From: Desulfuromonadales bacterium
GTDB lineage: Bacteria > Desulfobacterota > Desulfuromonadia > Geobacterales > Pseudopelobacteraceae
Direction: 5' to 3'
Assembly (NCBI GenBank): GCA_013349405.1
Contig: DUZS01000001.1
Coordinates: forward strand, 1-64,000
Length of the DNA: 64,000 bases
The notes beneath the pieces are model-generated. The model had not been told where the DNA came from and ran no database searches. It saw nothing but the letters and a program-made list of their open reading frames with translations. A program made the translations under genes and the position numbers. Positions 25,021 to 33,752 of this stretch are shown piece by piece (within the stretch, counting starts at the first letter, position 1; each line of letters begins with the position of its first letter).

Positions 25021-26085
25021 TCAGGTGGCTACAGCCACTACATCGGACAATCTGGCATGCGATGAAATCAAGCGATCCGGCTCATACGCCGAGAGCAGTG
25101 CGCTGTCGGCGGCTCCCGTGAGCACGCTTACCACACGCACACCGGCTGCATGACCTGCCTGAATGTCGATCGGGGCATCGCCAACGTAGAGTGCCCTGCC
25201 GGGTTCGACTTTGAGCCGGCTCAGCCCTGTGCAGATACCCTCCGGATCCGGCTTGCCCCTGGTAACATCGCCACCGAGAATAACGGTGTCGAAGTAATCG
25301 AGAATGCCTTCAGCACGAAGCAGTTCCAGCACTTCAGGCCGTGCTCCGCTTACGATGCCGAGCCGTATGCCGCGCCGCTGCAATGTTTCCAGCGTCTGCG
25401 CGACCCCTTTGAACAGTGTGCCGAATTCGATCAGCACCCGTGGCCAGTGAGCAGCGGCTCGGGTAAACAGCTCTTTCAAGATGTCATCGGCATCTCGCTG
25501 ATCCTGCGGAATCAAGCCCCTCCAAAAATTACTCCCGGTAGCCAGTGAGTAGCGAATGTGCTCCTCCGTCACCACGAATCCAAACGGTTCGGCCGCAAGC
25601 CGTGCCACTTCAAAGTAGGCACCCAACGAATCGACCAGTGTGCCATCGATATCGAACAGTATCGCTGCGGCCTCCAGCGGTTGACACAAATCCACCCTGA
25701 CCCGGGCATTGTCAGTGAGCGAAAGGTGCGTGCGTATCGGCAGTGACGCAACAAGTTCCATTTTGTCGATTGGATACCCTTCGGATTCCGGCAGCAGGAC
25801 CGCCGCCGGGATGCGTCCCTCAACCCGTACCGGATAACAGCGGGCACGACAGAAATCGGGATCTTCCGGCTCAATAACGTCACCGGTCGTGCTGCACCAG
25901 CTCTGCCAGCGTGACAGGTTGACATCGTCATTCAGATTCAGGTTGAGGGTGCCGGGGTGAGGATCAATTCCGACACGGTCGATGAGCTGGCGCCGGACCC
26001 AATCAATCTGAGTAAGTTTTTTTGCCAGTCCCAGACCATGTACAAGGTGCCCATCTATGGTCATCTTTCCAACCCATCTACCCAT
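25021..26085 (-). CDS. fusion of DUF120 (CTP-type riboflavin kinase) and HAD phosphatase domains
   Basis: 354 residues with two domains. Residues about 8-135 match DUF120, the archaeal CTP-dependent riboflavin kinase: GHLVHGLGLA, HPGTLNLN (about 43-50) and IRTHLSLTDNARVRVDL. Residues about 140-350 are a HAD phosphatase with DIDGTL (nucleophile Asp145, Asp147), Ser246, Lys278 in GKPDP, and GDAPID near 302-307. Making FMN from riboflavin and hydrolysing a phosphate in one protein is an unusual pairing; FMN phosphatase or another sugar-phosphate activity is possible. It overlaps the upstream FMN-binding split-barrel gene by 25 bases. A start at residue 8 (26064) is also plausible. Confidence 0.8.
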   Translation of the reverse strand: MGRWVGKMTIDGHLVHGLGLAKKLTQIDWVRRQLIDRVGIDPHPGTLNLNLNDDVNLSRWQSWCSTTGDVIEPEDPDFCRARCYPVRVEGRIPAAVLLPESEGYPIDKMELVASLPIRTHLSLTDNARVRVDLCQPLEAAAILFDIDGTLVDSLGAYFEVARLAAEPFGFVVTEEHIRYSLATGSNFWRGLIPQDQRDADDILKELFTRAAAHWPRVLIEFGTLFKGVAQTLETLQRRGIRLGIVSGARPEVLELLRAEGILDYFDTVILGGDVTRGKPDPEGICTGLSRLKVEPGRALYVGDAPIDIQAGHAAGVRVVSVLTGAADSALLSAYEPDRLISSHARLSDVVAVAT

Positions 26086-26495
26086 ACATACGGCTCCGGC
26101 ACACCGGGAGAGCAGAGTTCGATGCGGTACGGCGTGACCACGACAACTCCGTAATTCGGGTCATCCGGACCCTTGAAATAGTGTGCGAGGGATTCCTTCC
26201 AGAAACCGTTGCGTTCGGCTGTGTCGGTACAAAATTCAGCGCGTCCCTGAATCTGCAGGTACGGCTTCATATCTGCCGGAGCTGCGGCACCGCAGGTGAG
26301 GTGGACCTCCGGGTTATTCCTGATCTGGGTGACCTTGCGGGAGTGCCCGAAGGTGGCAAAGCGGATGATCACATCACCTTTGCCCTCACAAAATACGTAC
26401 CGGACCCATGGCTTCCCGTCAGCGGTAATGGTCGCAAAACTGGCGAGTTGGGATGGCTGCAGCATCTCGATAATGCGTTGTTTGACGTCGGACAT
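26061..26495 (-). CDS. pyridoxamine 5'-phosphate oxidase-like (FMN-binding split barrel) protein
   Basis: 144 residues forming the FMN-binding split barrel: SQLASFATITADGKPWVRYVFCEG, then RNNPEVHLTCG and the C-terminal VVVVTPYRIEL strand. Such small proteins bind FMN or F420 and reduce or sense small molecules; true PNP oxidase residues are not evident. It sits two bases from a similar gene upstream and overlaps the DUF120-HAD gene downstream, in an operon started by the XylR-type regulator. Confidence 0.82.
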   Translation of the reverse strand: MSDVKQRIIEMLQPSQLASFATITADGKPWVRYVFCEGKGDVIIRFATFGHSRKVTQIRNNPEVHLTCGAAAPADMKPYLQIQGRAEFCTDTAERNGFWKESLAHYFKGPDDPNYGVVVVTPYRIELCSPGVPEPYVWVDGLER

Positions 26496-26496
26496 T

Positions 26497-26976
26497 TCAT
26501 CTCCCGTTATCTGAAAGTGGTATTGCTATCTCATCGCGGTTGCCCAGGCCGAGCGAATTGTCGATGAAATACATGCGTTGCGGAACGATTTTGTACCAGC
26601 GCACCTTGGCAAGCGCCTTGACGATGGCAGCGGGGGCCTGGGCGACCATGCCGATGACAGGAAACTTCCGGCCATATAACGTGCGGGCTCTCTGTTCCTC
26701 GTCTCCGGAAATTTCGCTGGCGACACCTTCGATCTGAATCCCTTTGATATCCAGCCAGTCGGAGTAATCCTCCTGGATTGTTACGGCTACCTGCGGATTT
26801 TGCGCCAGGTTGAGGGAGTGGCGGCTTGATGGCGATGACAGAAAATAGAGGATATGGCCTTCACTGGCATAGAAAACTGCTGCAGCCCACGGAGACCTGC
26901 CGTCACTGGTAGCCAGGGTCGCAACGTTGTGCATCTGCAGGTAGTGGCGCGCCTTACTGAATGGCTTCATTTTCAT
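26497..26976 (-). CDS. pyridoxamine 5'-phosphate oxidase-like (FMN-binding split barrel) protein
   Basis: 159 residues of the same split-barrel family as its neighbour: HNVATLATSDGRSPWAAAVFYASEG, then SLNLAQNPQVAVTIQ and IKGIQIEGVASEI. Its start lies 23 bases inside the end of the XylR-type regulator gene, so the two are translationally coupled. The length and the C-terminal extension (about 110-159) differ from the neighbour, so the pair is not a recent duplication. Confidence 0.82.
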   Translation of the reverse strand: MKMKPFSKARHYLQMHNVATLATSDGRSPWAAAVFYASEGHILYFLSSPSSRHSLNLAQNPQVAVTIQEDYSDWLDIKGIQIEGVASEISGDEEQRARTLYGRKFPVIGMVAQAPAAIVKALAKVRWYKIVPQRMYFIDNSLGLGNRDEIAIPLSDNGR

Positions 26977-28681
26977 GGAGGCGCCCGAGACGATATGACA
27001 GCTGCCGCCGGGTCAGTCCGAGCAGTCTGGCCGCCGCGGAAAGGTTGCCTCGTGCCTTATCCACGGCGGTTTCCACCAGCATCCCCTCAACCTGATCCAG
27101 CGTCATGACACCGTTAAAGACCGCCTCGCACAAATCCCGACCGGTCTCCGCACAATTGGCCCCGATGCCGCCGTTGATGCCGACACTCCCGTTGATATCC
27201 AGGCTGAATTCCAGGGAAATGTCATCGTTATACGACGAAAACATCTGGTTGACTTCGACCCTGGTGCCATTCGGAGCGAGAATAACGCCACGTTCGATGA
27301 CATTCTGGAGTTCACGGATATTACCCGGCCATGAGTAGGAGAGCAGAGTCCGTTTCGATTTATCGGTAAATCCGCGCAGCTTTTTACCGTGGATGGCGGA
27401 AGATTTCTCCAGGAAGTTTTTGGCGAGCAGCGAAATATCCAGTTTACGTTCCCTGAGTGGCGGGATGGCAATCTGGAAGGCGTTGAGCCGGTAATAAAGA
27501 TCTGAACGAAACCTGTTCTCCCTGACCAGTAGTTTAAGATCGGTGTTGGTTGCCGCCACCAGTCGCACGTTGACCTTGCGGGTTTTCTGGTCGCCAAGCC
27601 GCTCGATTTCACCCTCCTGCAGCACGCGCAGCAGCTTCGCCTGCGCAGAAAGAGGGAGGTCACCGATTTCATCGAGAAACAGTGTGCCGCCGTTGGCCCG
27701 CTCGAAGCGCCCGGGGCGCGAGGTAAGGGCGCCGGTATATGCACCTTTTTCGACGCCGAACAGTTCGGCCTCGACCAGATCATGGGGGATGGCGGCGCAA
27801 TTGATGGCGATGAACGATGCCTTGCAGCGGGAGCCCATTTCGTGCAGGGAACGGGCGAAAACCTCCTTGCCGACGCCGGTTTCACCGAGCAGCAGCACGG
27901 TAATCTGGCTCTTGGCCGCCTGCAGGAGCAATTCATAGGCTGCCATAAAAGCCGGGGAGGTACCGACAATGTCAGCCGGCTGCTTTTCCTTTTCATTAAT
28001 AACCGAGCGCAGCTGCACAACCTGTGTCTGCAGATCGATCAGCTGCTCGGCAATAGACTCTCCGCTTAAAAACTGGGTATAGTCTGTGGCATCATCCCAC
28101 TCTTCGACAGGCTTGCCGATGATGCGGCAGTTGTTTGCCCCCATGCCGATGCACTCGACCTCCTTATACAATATGCGGCGGCCCATGAACGCTGAAGTAT
28201 AGCCGCAGGCATAGCCGATCTGGCTCCAGCACATCGGCTCTGAACTGATGCCGTAGCGGTGCCGGTGCCATTGTCCCTCCCAGGAATTTTCCCAGAGAAA
28301 CTCGCCGTAAAAAGAACCGGCGCTGCGGTCGAATTCGATTTTGATAGGAGAAACTTTTACCACCCCCTCCAGTGTGTGGAGTTGCGGGCCGGTCATGAAA
28401 ATATCAATATCACTGCCGGTTTTTGTGCGCGTGCAGGCAAGCTCGAAATCGCGCATACCGGCTGCGTAGCCCATTCTCGTGAGCAGACCGCGCGCCCGGT
28501 CCATGCCGAGGGTCTCAATCAACTCCCAGCGCAGAGAGGCCTGAGCTTCAGAATGGACGAGCAGCATACGGTGTTCGTGAAGCCATATCTGTCCGGTATC
28601 GGCGCAGAAATGCAGCCGTGCACGGAGATCGCTGCCGGTAATGTCGCCGGTGGAAGTTTCTATTTTTTGTGTTTTTGTCAT
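26954..28681 (-). CDS. sigma-54-dependent aromatic-responsive activator (XylR/DmpR family)
   Basis: 575 residues with the XylR/DmpR order: an N-terminal aromatic-sensing domain (about 18-120), a V4R segment with Cys151, Cys159, Cys177 and Cys185 (ECIGMGANNC), a linker, the AAA+ domain (about 238-465) with Walker A GETGVGKE (266-273) and the sigma-54-contacting GAYTGA (313-318), and a Fis-type HTH at the C-terminus (LSAAARLLGLTRRQLSYRL). Members bind phenol- or toluene-like effectors directly and activate divergent catabolic operons. The divergent gap here contains a -24/-12 promoter for the phenylphosphate-synthase-like operon, its probable target. Confidence 0.94.
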   Translation of the reverse strand: MTKTQKIETSTGDITGSDLRARLHFCADTGQIWLHEHRMLLVHSEAQASLRWELIETLGMDRARGLLTRMGYAAGMRDFELACTRTKTGSDIDIFMTGPQLHTLEGVVKVSPIKIEFDRSAGSFYGEFLWENSWEGQWHRHRYGISSEPMCWSQIGYACGYTSAFMGRRILYKEVECIGMGANNCRIIGKPVEEWDDATDYTQFLSGESIAEQLIDLQTQVVQLRSVINEKEKQPADIVGTSPAFMAAYELLLQAAKSQITVLLLGETGVGKEVFARSLHEMGSRCKASFIAINCAAIPHDLVEAELFGVEKGAYTGALTSRPGRFERANGGTLFLDEIGDLPLSAQAKLLRVLQEGEIERLGDQKTRKVNVRLVAATNTDLKLLVRENRFRSDLYYRLNAFQIAIPPLRERKLDISLLAKNFLEKSSAIHGKKLRGFTDKSKRTLLSYSWPGNIRELQNVIERGVILAPNGTRVEVNQMFSSYNDDISLEFSLDINGSVGINGGIGANCAETGRDLCEAVFNGVMTLDQVEGMLVETAVDKARGNLSAAARLLGLTRRQLSYRLGRLHENEAIQ

Positions 28682-28775
28682 TATCGCCCTGGGTAGTGGA
28701 ATTAAACCGTGGTTATACTACAGATGCCGGTATCTCTATGCAAGCAAGAAAAGCGATGTGTCTGAAGTGGGCATT

Positions 28776-28832
28776 TTGACAATTTTGTCAGAAACAGCAA
28801 CAGGTGATGCAGAAAATTTACAAAATGGTCAA
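28776..28832 (+). promoter_or_regulatory. two putative XylR/DmpR-type upstream activator sites
   Basis: A perfect palindrome TGACAATTTTGTCA (28777-28790) and a partly matching site TTTACAAAATGGTCAA (28817-28832) lie with centres about 41 bases apart, close to four helical turns. Compared with the XylR-class consensus TTGATCAATTGATCAA they share about 10 and 11 of 16 positions. They are about 170-225 bases upstream of the predicted start of transcription, the normal range for such sites. Confidence 0.5.
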
Positions 28833-28977
28833 CTGCCGCTTTGCAGCGCTCACGGGTGCAGCTCTTCTTCCGGTGAGAGGCCATAGCTTCGCTACCGGCA
28901 GAGACACGTTGTACTCCGATAGTTTAGCAGAATTGCAGGCATTTCGTCCCGGCCATTAATTTTAATACAACGATGTT

Positions 28978-28992
28978 TGGCATGAACAGTGC
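28978..28992 (+). promoter_or_regulatory. sigma-54 (-24/-12) promoter
   Basis: TGGCATGAACAGTGC fits the sigma-54 consensus TGGCACG-N4-TTGC with correct GG-to-GC spacing and two mismatches. It lies 57 bases before the ppsA-like start and downstream of the divergent sigma-54 activator gene. Confidence 0.72.
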
Positions 28993-29048
28993 TTTTAATT
29001 AAGAGGTCAGGGGACAGAGTCACAACTAACTTGTAGGGAGGAGCCGCA

Positions 29049-30878
29049 ATGAAATTTCCAAATCCGCACGATTTCAAGACAATTCCGGGGACAGAAGGGT
29101 GGGAAAGAATGTATCCGTACCAGTACCAGTTCGTCACCGACGATCCGGAGCGTAAGGAGTATGAGGAAAAAGCCTTCTGGTTTTATGATGGCCTTCATTA
29201 CCCTGAAGCGATCTATCCGTTTGACACGATTTGGGATGAGGCCTGGTACCTCGGGCTGTCTCAATACAACAACCGGATATTTCAGGTTCCGCCGGTGCGA
29301 GGTGTCGATCATCGTGTCATAAACGGCTACATCTATATCTCGCCGGTACCGGTGCTGGACGGGGCAGAGATCGGCAGCCGTGTCCCGAATTTCATGGAGC
29401 GCGCCGGCTTTTACTACAAAAACTGGAATGAGCTTGAGGCAAAATGGGAAGTCAAGATGAAAGCGCTTATCAAGCAGATCGAGGATCTGCCGATTTCACG
29501 TCTGCCTGATCTCGAAGATATCAGCGTCGTAACCGAGGGGCTTGGTGAATCCAAGGGATACCATCTCATCAAAACATATGATGATCTTATCAACATGGGC
29601 ATCCAGTGCTGGCAGTATCATTTCGAATTTCTCAACCTCGGCTATGCCGCGTATGTATTCTTCCTCGATTTTGTCCAGAAGCTGTTTCCAAGTGCGCCAC
29701 TGCAGCGCGTGACGCAGATGGTTGCAGGTATAGACGTTATCATGTACCGCTCCGACGATGAGTTGAAAAAACTGGCGAAGAAGGCCATAGAGCTGGGTGT
29801 CGATGGTGCTTTTACCTTCAACAAGGAGTGGGACGGCATCCAGGCAGAGCTGAAGACGACAGCCAAGGGACAGGAATGGCTTGCTGCTCTCGAAGTAGCC
29901 CGTTACCCCTGGTTCCATGTATCCACCGGCACCGGCTGGTCACATGCCGACAAAAGCTGGAATGACGATCTGAATATACCGATGTCCGGAATTGCGACCT
30001 ATATTGATCACCTGAAAAAGGGGTTGGAGATCGAACGTCCGATGGAGAAGGTTCGTGCCGAGCGCGATCGTATCATTGAAGAGTATCGCAGCCTGATCAA
30101 CACGGAAGAGGAGCGCAAAACCTTTGATGACCTGCTTAACACTGCCAAGACAGTCTTCCCCTATGTTGAAAATCACCTGTTCTACGTCGAGCATTGGTTT
30201 CATACGGTATTCTGGAAAAAGATGCGTGAAGTCTCGGCGATCATGGTAGAGCACAAGATGATCAATGACGTCGAGGATATCTGGTATCTGCGCCGCGATG
30301 AGATCAAGCAGGCGCTGTGGGATATGGTTACCGCCTGGGCCACCGGGGTCAAGCCGCGCGGTATTAAGGTCTGGCCGAAGGAGATTGACTGGCGCAAGGG
30401 GGTCATGCAGAAATTCCAGGAATGGAGTCCGCCGCCTGCCATCGGTACCGCGCCGGATGTAATCCAGGAGCCGTTCACCATCGTGCTGTGGGGCGTGACG
30501 AACTCCTCCATTTCAGACTGGGCAGAGGTCACGGACAATGCCGATCCGGACAGCATTACCACTCTGAAAGGCTTTGCCGGCAGTCCCGGTATCGTTGAGG
30601 GTAAGGCACGGGTCTGCCGCACCGCAGATGATATCCGTCTGTTACAGGATGGTGAGATATTGGTTGCACCGACCACTTCCCCCTCCTGGGCGCCGGCCTT
30701 TGCCAAGATTAAAGCGGCAATTACCGATGTTGGCGGTGTCATGAGCCACGCGGCGATTGTCTGCCGGGAGTATGGTCTGCCGGCGGTGGTAGGTACCGGA
30801 CATGGTACGAAGATCATCAAGACCGGTATGATGCTCCACGTCGATGGTTCTTCCGGCGTTATTACCATCCAGCGCTGA
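29049..30878 (+). CDS. ppsA: phenylphosphate synthase-like subunit A (PEP-utilising swivel domain)
   Basis: 609 residues, close to PpsA of anaerobic phenol degraders. The C-terminal part (about 505-605) is the PEP-synthase-like phosphohistidine domain with GGVMSHAAIVCREYGLPAV; His567 is the likely phosphorylated residue. The first 480 residues form the aromatic-substrate region seen in PpsA but not in PEP synthase. With PpsB and PpsC, the enzyme transfers the beta-phosphate of ATP to phenol, giving phenylphosphate plus AMP and phosphate. A GGGAGGAG site precedes the ATG, and a sigma-54 promoter lies upstream. Other phenol-like or enol substrates cannot be excluded. Confidence 0.85.
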   Translation: MKFPNPHDFKTIPGTEGWERMYPYQYQFVTDDPERKEYEEKAFWFYDGLHYPEAIYPFDTIWDEAWYLGLSQYNNRIFQVPPVRGVDHRVINGYIYISPVPVLDGAEIGSRVPNFMERAGFYYKNWNELEAKWEVKMKALIKQIEDLPISRLPDLEDISVVTEGLGESKGYHLIKTYDDLINMGIQCWQYHFEFLNLGYAAYVFFLDFVQKLFPSAPLQRVTQMVAGIDVIMYRSDDELKKLAKKAIELGVDGAFTFNKEWDGIQAELKTTAKGQEWLAALEVARYPWFHVSTGTGWSHADKSWNDDLNIPMSGIATYIDHLKKGLEIERPMEKVRAERDRIIEEYRSLINTEEERKTFDDLLNTAKTVFPYVENHLFYVEHWFHTVFWKKMREVSAIMVEHKMINDVEDIWYLRRDEIKQALWDMVTAWATGVKPRGIKVWPKEIDWRKGVMQKFQEWSPPPAIGTAPDVIQEPFTIVLWGVTNSSISDWAEVTDNADPDSITTLKGFAGSPGIVEGKARVCRTADDIRLLQDGEILVAPTTSPSWAPAFAKIKAAITDVGGVMSHAAIVCREYGLPAVVGTGHGTKIIKTGMMLHVDGSSGVITIQR

Positions 30879-30915
30879 TTTCAGTGATACTAGTAGCAAT
30901 GAGGAGAAGGTGGCC

Positions 30916-32064
30916 ATGAATACTGTTACAAATACTATTGAAAGGGTCAGTAATCCCCGAACTGGGCGTATGTCTGCACTTTCACCGGTTACAGGGCTGC
31001 CGATGGTCTGCTGGCTGGAGGAGTGCCGCAAGGAATCAGTGGATCTGGTCGGAGGAAAATGTTCTTCACTCGGAGAGCTGATCAATGCCGGAGTGCGCGT
31101 ACCTCCCGGCTTCGCCCTGACCACGGAGGGGTATCGGCGCTTTATGGCCGATGCCGGCATAGACAGGGAAGTGCAATCCATGCTGGTCGGTCTCGATATT
31201 CAGGATATGGAGGCCCTGGAGAATACCAGCAGTGCCATTCGTGAACTGATTGAAGCGCAGCCGTTTTCCACGGAGATAGAGGATCTGGTCGCCGAGAGCT
31301 ACCGGAAACTTTCCGTCAGAAGTTGTGTGCCTGCGGTTCAGGTGGCGGTACGCTCCAGCGCAACTGCTGAGGATCTTCCCGGCGCAAGTTTTGCCGGACA
31401 GCAGGACACCTATCTCTGGGTTCGCGGCACCGACGAGGTGCTGTATAACATGCGCCGCTGCATCTCCAGCCTCTATACCGGGCGAGCCATCGCCTACCGG
31501 ATCAATCAGGGCTTTGGAGAAGAGTTGATAGCAATCAGCGTCGGGGTACAGAAAATGGCCAATTCTTTTACCGCCGGCGTCATGTTCACACTCCATCCGA
31601 CCAATGGCGATCGTTCGGTGATTGTGATCGACTCCAATTACGGCTTTGGTGAATCAGTTGTTTCGGGAGAGGTGACACCGGACAACTTCGTTGTCAACAA
31701 GATTACGCTGGATATCATCGAACGCACCATCTCTCAGAAGGATATCTATTATACCGTAGATACGAAGACCCAGGAGTCGCGGAAAATAGAGGTGCCGTTC
31801 GAGCGCCAGAAGGTGCAGTCACTGGTAGACGACGAAATCACCGAACTGGCCTGGATGGGCAAGCAGATTGAAAAGCATTATGGTCGCCCCATGGATATCG
31901 AGTGGGCGGTGGACAAGGACCTCCCCTTCGGCGGTAACATCTTTATTCTGCAGGCCCGCCCGGAAACGGTCTGGAGCCAGAAGCAGCAGGCGGTGGCAAA
32001 AGCGGGGGTTTCCGCAATGGATTACATCCTGTCCAGCATGCTTGAAGGGAAACGATTGAAGTAG
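30916..32064 (+). CDS. ppsB: phenylphosphate synthase-like subunit B (ATP-binding domain of PEP synthase type)
   Basis: 382 residues from the ATG at 30916 (GAGGAGAAGG upstream). It matches the ATP-grasp/pyruvate-phosphate-dikinase N-terminal domain: LVGGKCSSLGELINAGVRVPPGF near the start, AVRSSATAEDLPGASFAGQQDTYL, and the C-terminal DIEWAVD...ILQARPETVW. In phenylphosphate synthase this subunit binds ATP and passes phosphate to the histidine of subunit A. The split into two genes, rather than one PEP synthase, is the hallmark of the pps type. It lies 37 bases after ppsA. Confidence 0.87.
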   Translation: MNTVTNTIERVSNPRTGRMSALSPVTGLPMVCWLEECRKESVDLVGGKCSSLGELINAGVRVPPGFALTTEGYRRFMADAGIDREVQSMLVGLDIQDMEALENTSSAIRELIEAQPFSTEIEDLVAESYRKLSVRSCVPAVQVAVRSSATAEDLPGASFAGQQDTYLWVRGTDEVLYNMRRCISSLYTGRAIAYRINQGFGEELIAISVGVQKMANSFTAGVMFTLHPTNGDRSVIVIDSNYGFGESVVSGEVTPDNFVVNKITLDIIERTISQKDIYYTVDTKTQESRKIEVPFERQKVQSLVDDEITELAWMGKQIEKHYGRPMDIEWAVDKDLPFGGNIFILQARPETVWSQKQQAVAKAGVSAMDYILSSMLEGKRLK

Positions 32065-32124
32065 TGGCGGTACATAAATCGAAGCTATCACGCTTCACAA
32101 ATTAAAACGCAAAGGAGAGTAACA

Positions 32125-33630
32125 ATGAGTAAACCAGAAATTTCCCCAATCAATGACATCCGCAGCTACATCGCAGCACTGGATGCCCACGGTATATTAC
32201 ATCGCGTCACAACCGAGGTGGACTCCAAGTTTGAGCTCGCCCACGTTTCCAAGGTGAACGAAGAGCAGAAGGGGCCGGCGCTGCTCTATGAGAATGTCAA
32301 AGGGCATACTATTCCGGTATTCACCAGCGCTTTCACGACACCACAGCGGATCGCCATCTGCCTGGAGCAGGACCCGTCCCTTACCATGTGTCAGCTGTCG
32401 CGGAAATGGATGGAGCTGACCACCAAGAAGATGATCAAACCGGTATTTGTCGACAATCCGGCGGTCATGGAAAACATCATTCCGGAGGCTGATGTAGACC
32501 TGGATAATTTCCCCGCCCCCTGGTTTTATCCGGATGATGGTGGGCGTTTCTTCGGCACCTCCGGCTACCTGGTGACCCAGGACCCGGATACCGGCTGGAC
32601 CAACCTCGGCACCTATCGCTCACAGGTTCTCGGCAAAAAAATCCTTGGCTCACAGATAATCAGCGGCAAGCATGGCGATTTTCATATGAAGAAGTATCAG
32701 GAGCGGGGTGAGAAGATGCCGGTCGCCTACGTTGTAGGGGGGGATCCGATACTGTTTTTGGCAAGTTCCACTCTGGTCAGTGCCCAGACCGACGAATATG
32801 ACGTGGGGGGCGCGCTGCGCGGTCGCCCGATTGAAGTATTCAAGTCGGACCTTACCGGTTTGACACTGCCGGCTAACGCCGAGATCATCGTTGAGGGATG
32901 GATGGACCCGAACGAGCTGATGGAAGAAGGACCCTTTGGCGAATACACCGGCTACTACTCCGGCAACAAGATGAAGGATTTTCCGAAACCGGTGATCCGT
33001 GTGAGCCGCATCATCCACCGCACCAAGCCGGTCTTCTGGGCAACCACGGTCGGCAAGCCGATCAACGATACCCATATGGTTCAGTCGATCAACCGGACGG
33101 CGACCCTCTGGCATGATCTGGAAACAGCGAAGGTGCCGGGCATTCAGAGCGTTTACTTCCCGGCTGCGGCCACCGGTCGTTTCTGGGTCATTGTCTCTGT
33201 CAAGCAGATGTATCCGGGCCACTCGAACCATGTCGCCGATGCCGTGATGGGGAGCACCACCGGGCATTACGGCGTCAAAGGTATCATCATCGTTGACCAT
33301 GATATCGAGGCAGATGATATGGATCGTGTCTGGTGGGCGCTGGCCACCCGCTATGACCCGAAGCGCTCGACCCAGATCATCAATCGCGGTCGCTCAACCC
33401 CGCTTGACCCCGGCCTGCCGATCGAAGCTCGCGATATCGTCAGCCGTATTATCATGGATGCCACGACACCGTACGAGTGGAAAAACAAGCCGAACGAGAT
33501 ATTCATGGACCGTGAGGTGCTGCAGAAGGTTTCCGACCGCTGGAACGAGTACGGTTTTTCCGGAGCAAGTCCCGTGGCTGATATGATTACGCGACTGACC
33601 AAGCCGGTAGTCGGGAAAAAGGGCAAGTAG
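32125..33630 (+). CDS. UbiD-family prFMN-dependent (de)carboxylase, phenylphosphate-carboxylase-like
   Basis: 501 residues of the UbiD family, which use prenylated FMN for reversible decarboxylation. Family motifs include LGTYRSQVLGKK, GPFGEYTGYYSGNK (with the catalytic-region Glu), and the C-terminal SRIIMDATTPYEW. In phenol degraders, PpcA/PpcB carboxylate phenylphosphate to 4-hydroxybenzoate, together with small subunits PpcC and PpcD, none of which is found here. A single UbiD subunit may be enough, or the substrate differs from phenol. A UbiX gene that can make the cofactor lies three genes downstream. Confidence 0.88.
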   Translation: MSKPEISPINDIRSYIAALDAHGILHRVTTEVDSKFELAHVSKVNEEQKGPALLYENVKGHTIPVFTSAFTTPQRIAICLEQDPSLTMCQLSRKWMELTTKKMIKPVFVDNPAVMENIIPEADVDLDNFPAPWFYPDDGGRFFGTSGYLVTQDPDTGWTNLGTYRSQVLGKKILGSQIISGKHGDFHMKKYQERGEKMPVAYVVGGDPILFLASSTLVSAQTDEYDVGGALRGRPIEVFKSDLTGLTLPANAEIIVEGWMDPNELMEEGPFGEYTGYYSGNKMKDFPKPVIRVSRIIHRTKPVFWATTVGKPINDTHMVQSINRTATLWHDLETAKVPGIQSVYFPAAATGRFWVIVSVKQMYPGHSNHVADAVMGSTTGHYGVKGIIIVDHDIEADDMDRVWWALATRYDPKRSTQIINRGRSTPLDPGLPIEARDIVSRIIMDATTPYEWKNKPNEIFMDREVLQKVSDRWNEYGFSGASPVADMITRLTKPVVGKKGK

Positions 33631-33639
33631 TTCGTTAAT

Positions 33640-33724
33640 CCCCTCTCCCCAGCGGGGGGAGGTTGGGAGGGGGGATGTTTCTCGCGGACACCCCCCTCCC
33701 TACCCTCCCCCTCCTGGGGAGGGG
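33640..33724. repeat. GC-rich palindromic repeat between ubiD- and UPF0261-type genes
   Basis: CCCCTCTCCCC...GGGGGGAGG on the left and CCCCCCTCCC...TGGGGAGGGG on the right form nested hairpins that together make one large imperfect palindrome. The arms resemble the element inside uvrB. Confidence 0.75.
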
Positions 33725-33752
33725 ACTTGTTGCTTGAAAGGGAGTACCGAAC

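Larger units (their letters stand above)
28682..29048. other. divergent regulatory gap of the phenylphosphate-type operon
   Basis: 367 bases without a gene, between the XylR-type activator and the ppsA-like gene. It holds two activator-like palindromes (28776-28832) and a -24/-12 promoter (28978-28992). The AT-rich left end near 28690-28740 is the likely promoter region of the activator itself. Confidence 0.7.

Noticed and set aside
30200-30868. Long antisense open frames in the pps and other high-GC genes
   Set aside because: They are shadows of well-identified genes on the opposite strand and contain no recognisable domains.
29049-32064. Phosphoenolpyruvate synthase split by a frameshift
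   Set aside because: The two parts are in reverse domain order relative to PEP synthase (swivel part first, ATP part second), each with its own start site, matching the two-gene pps arrangement.
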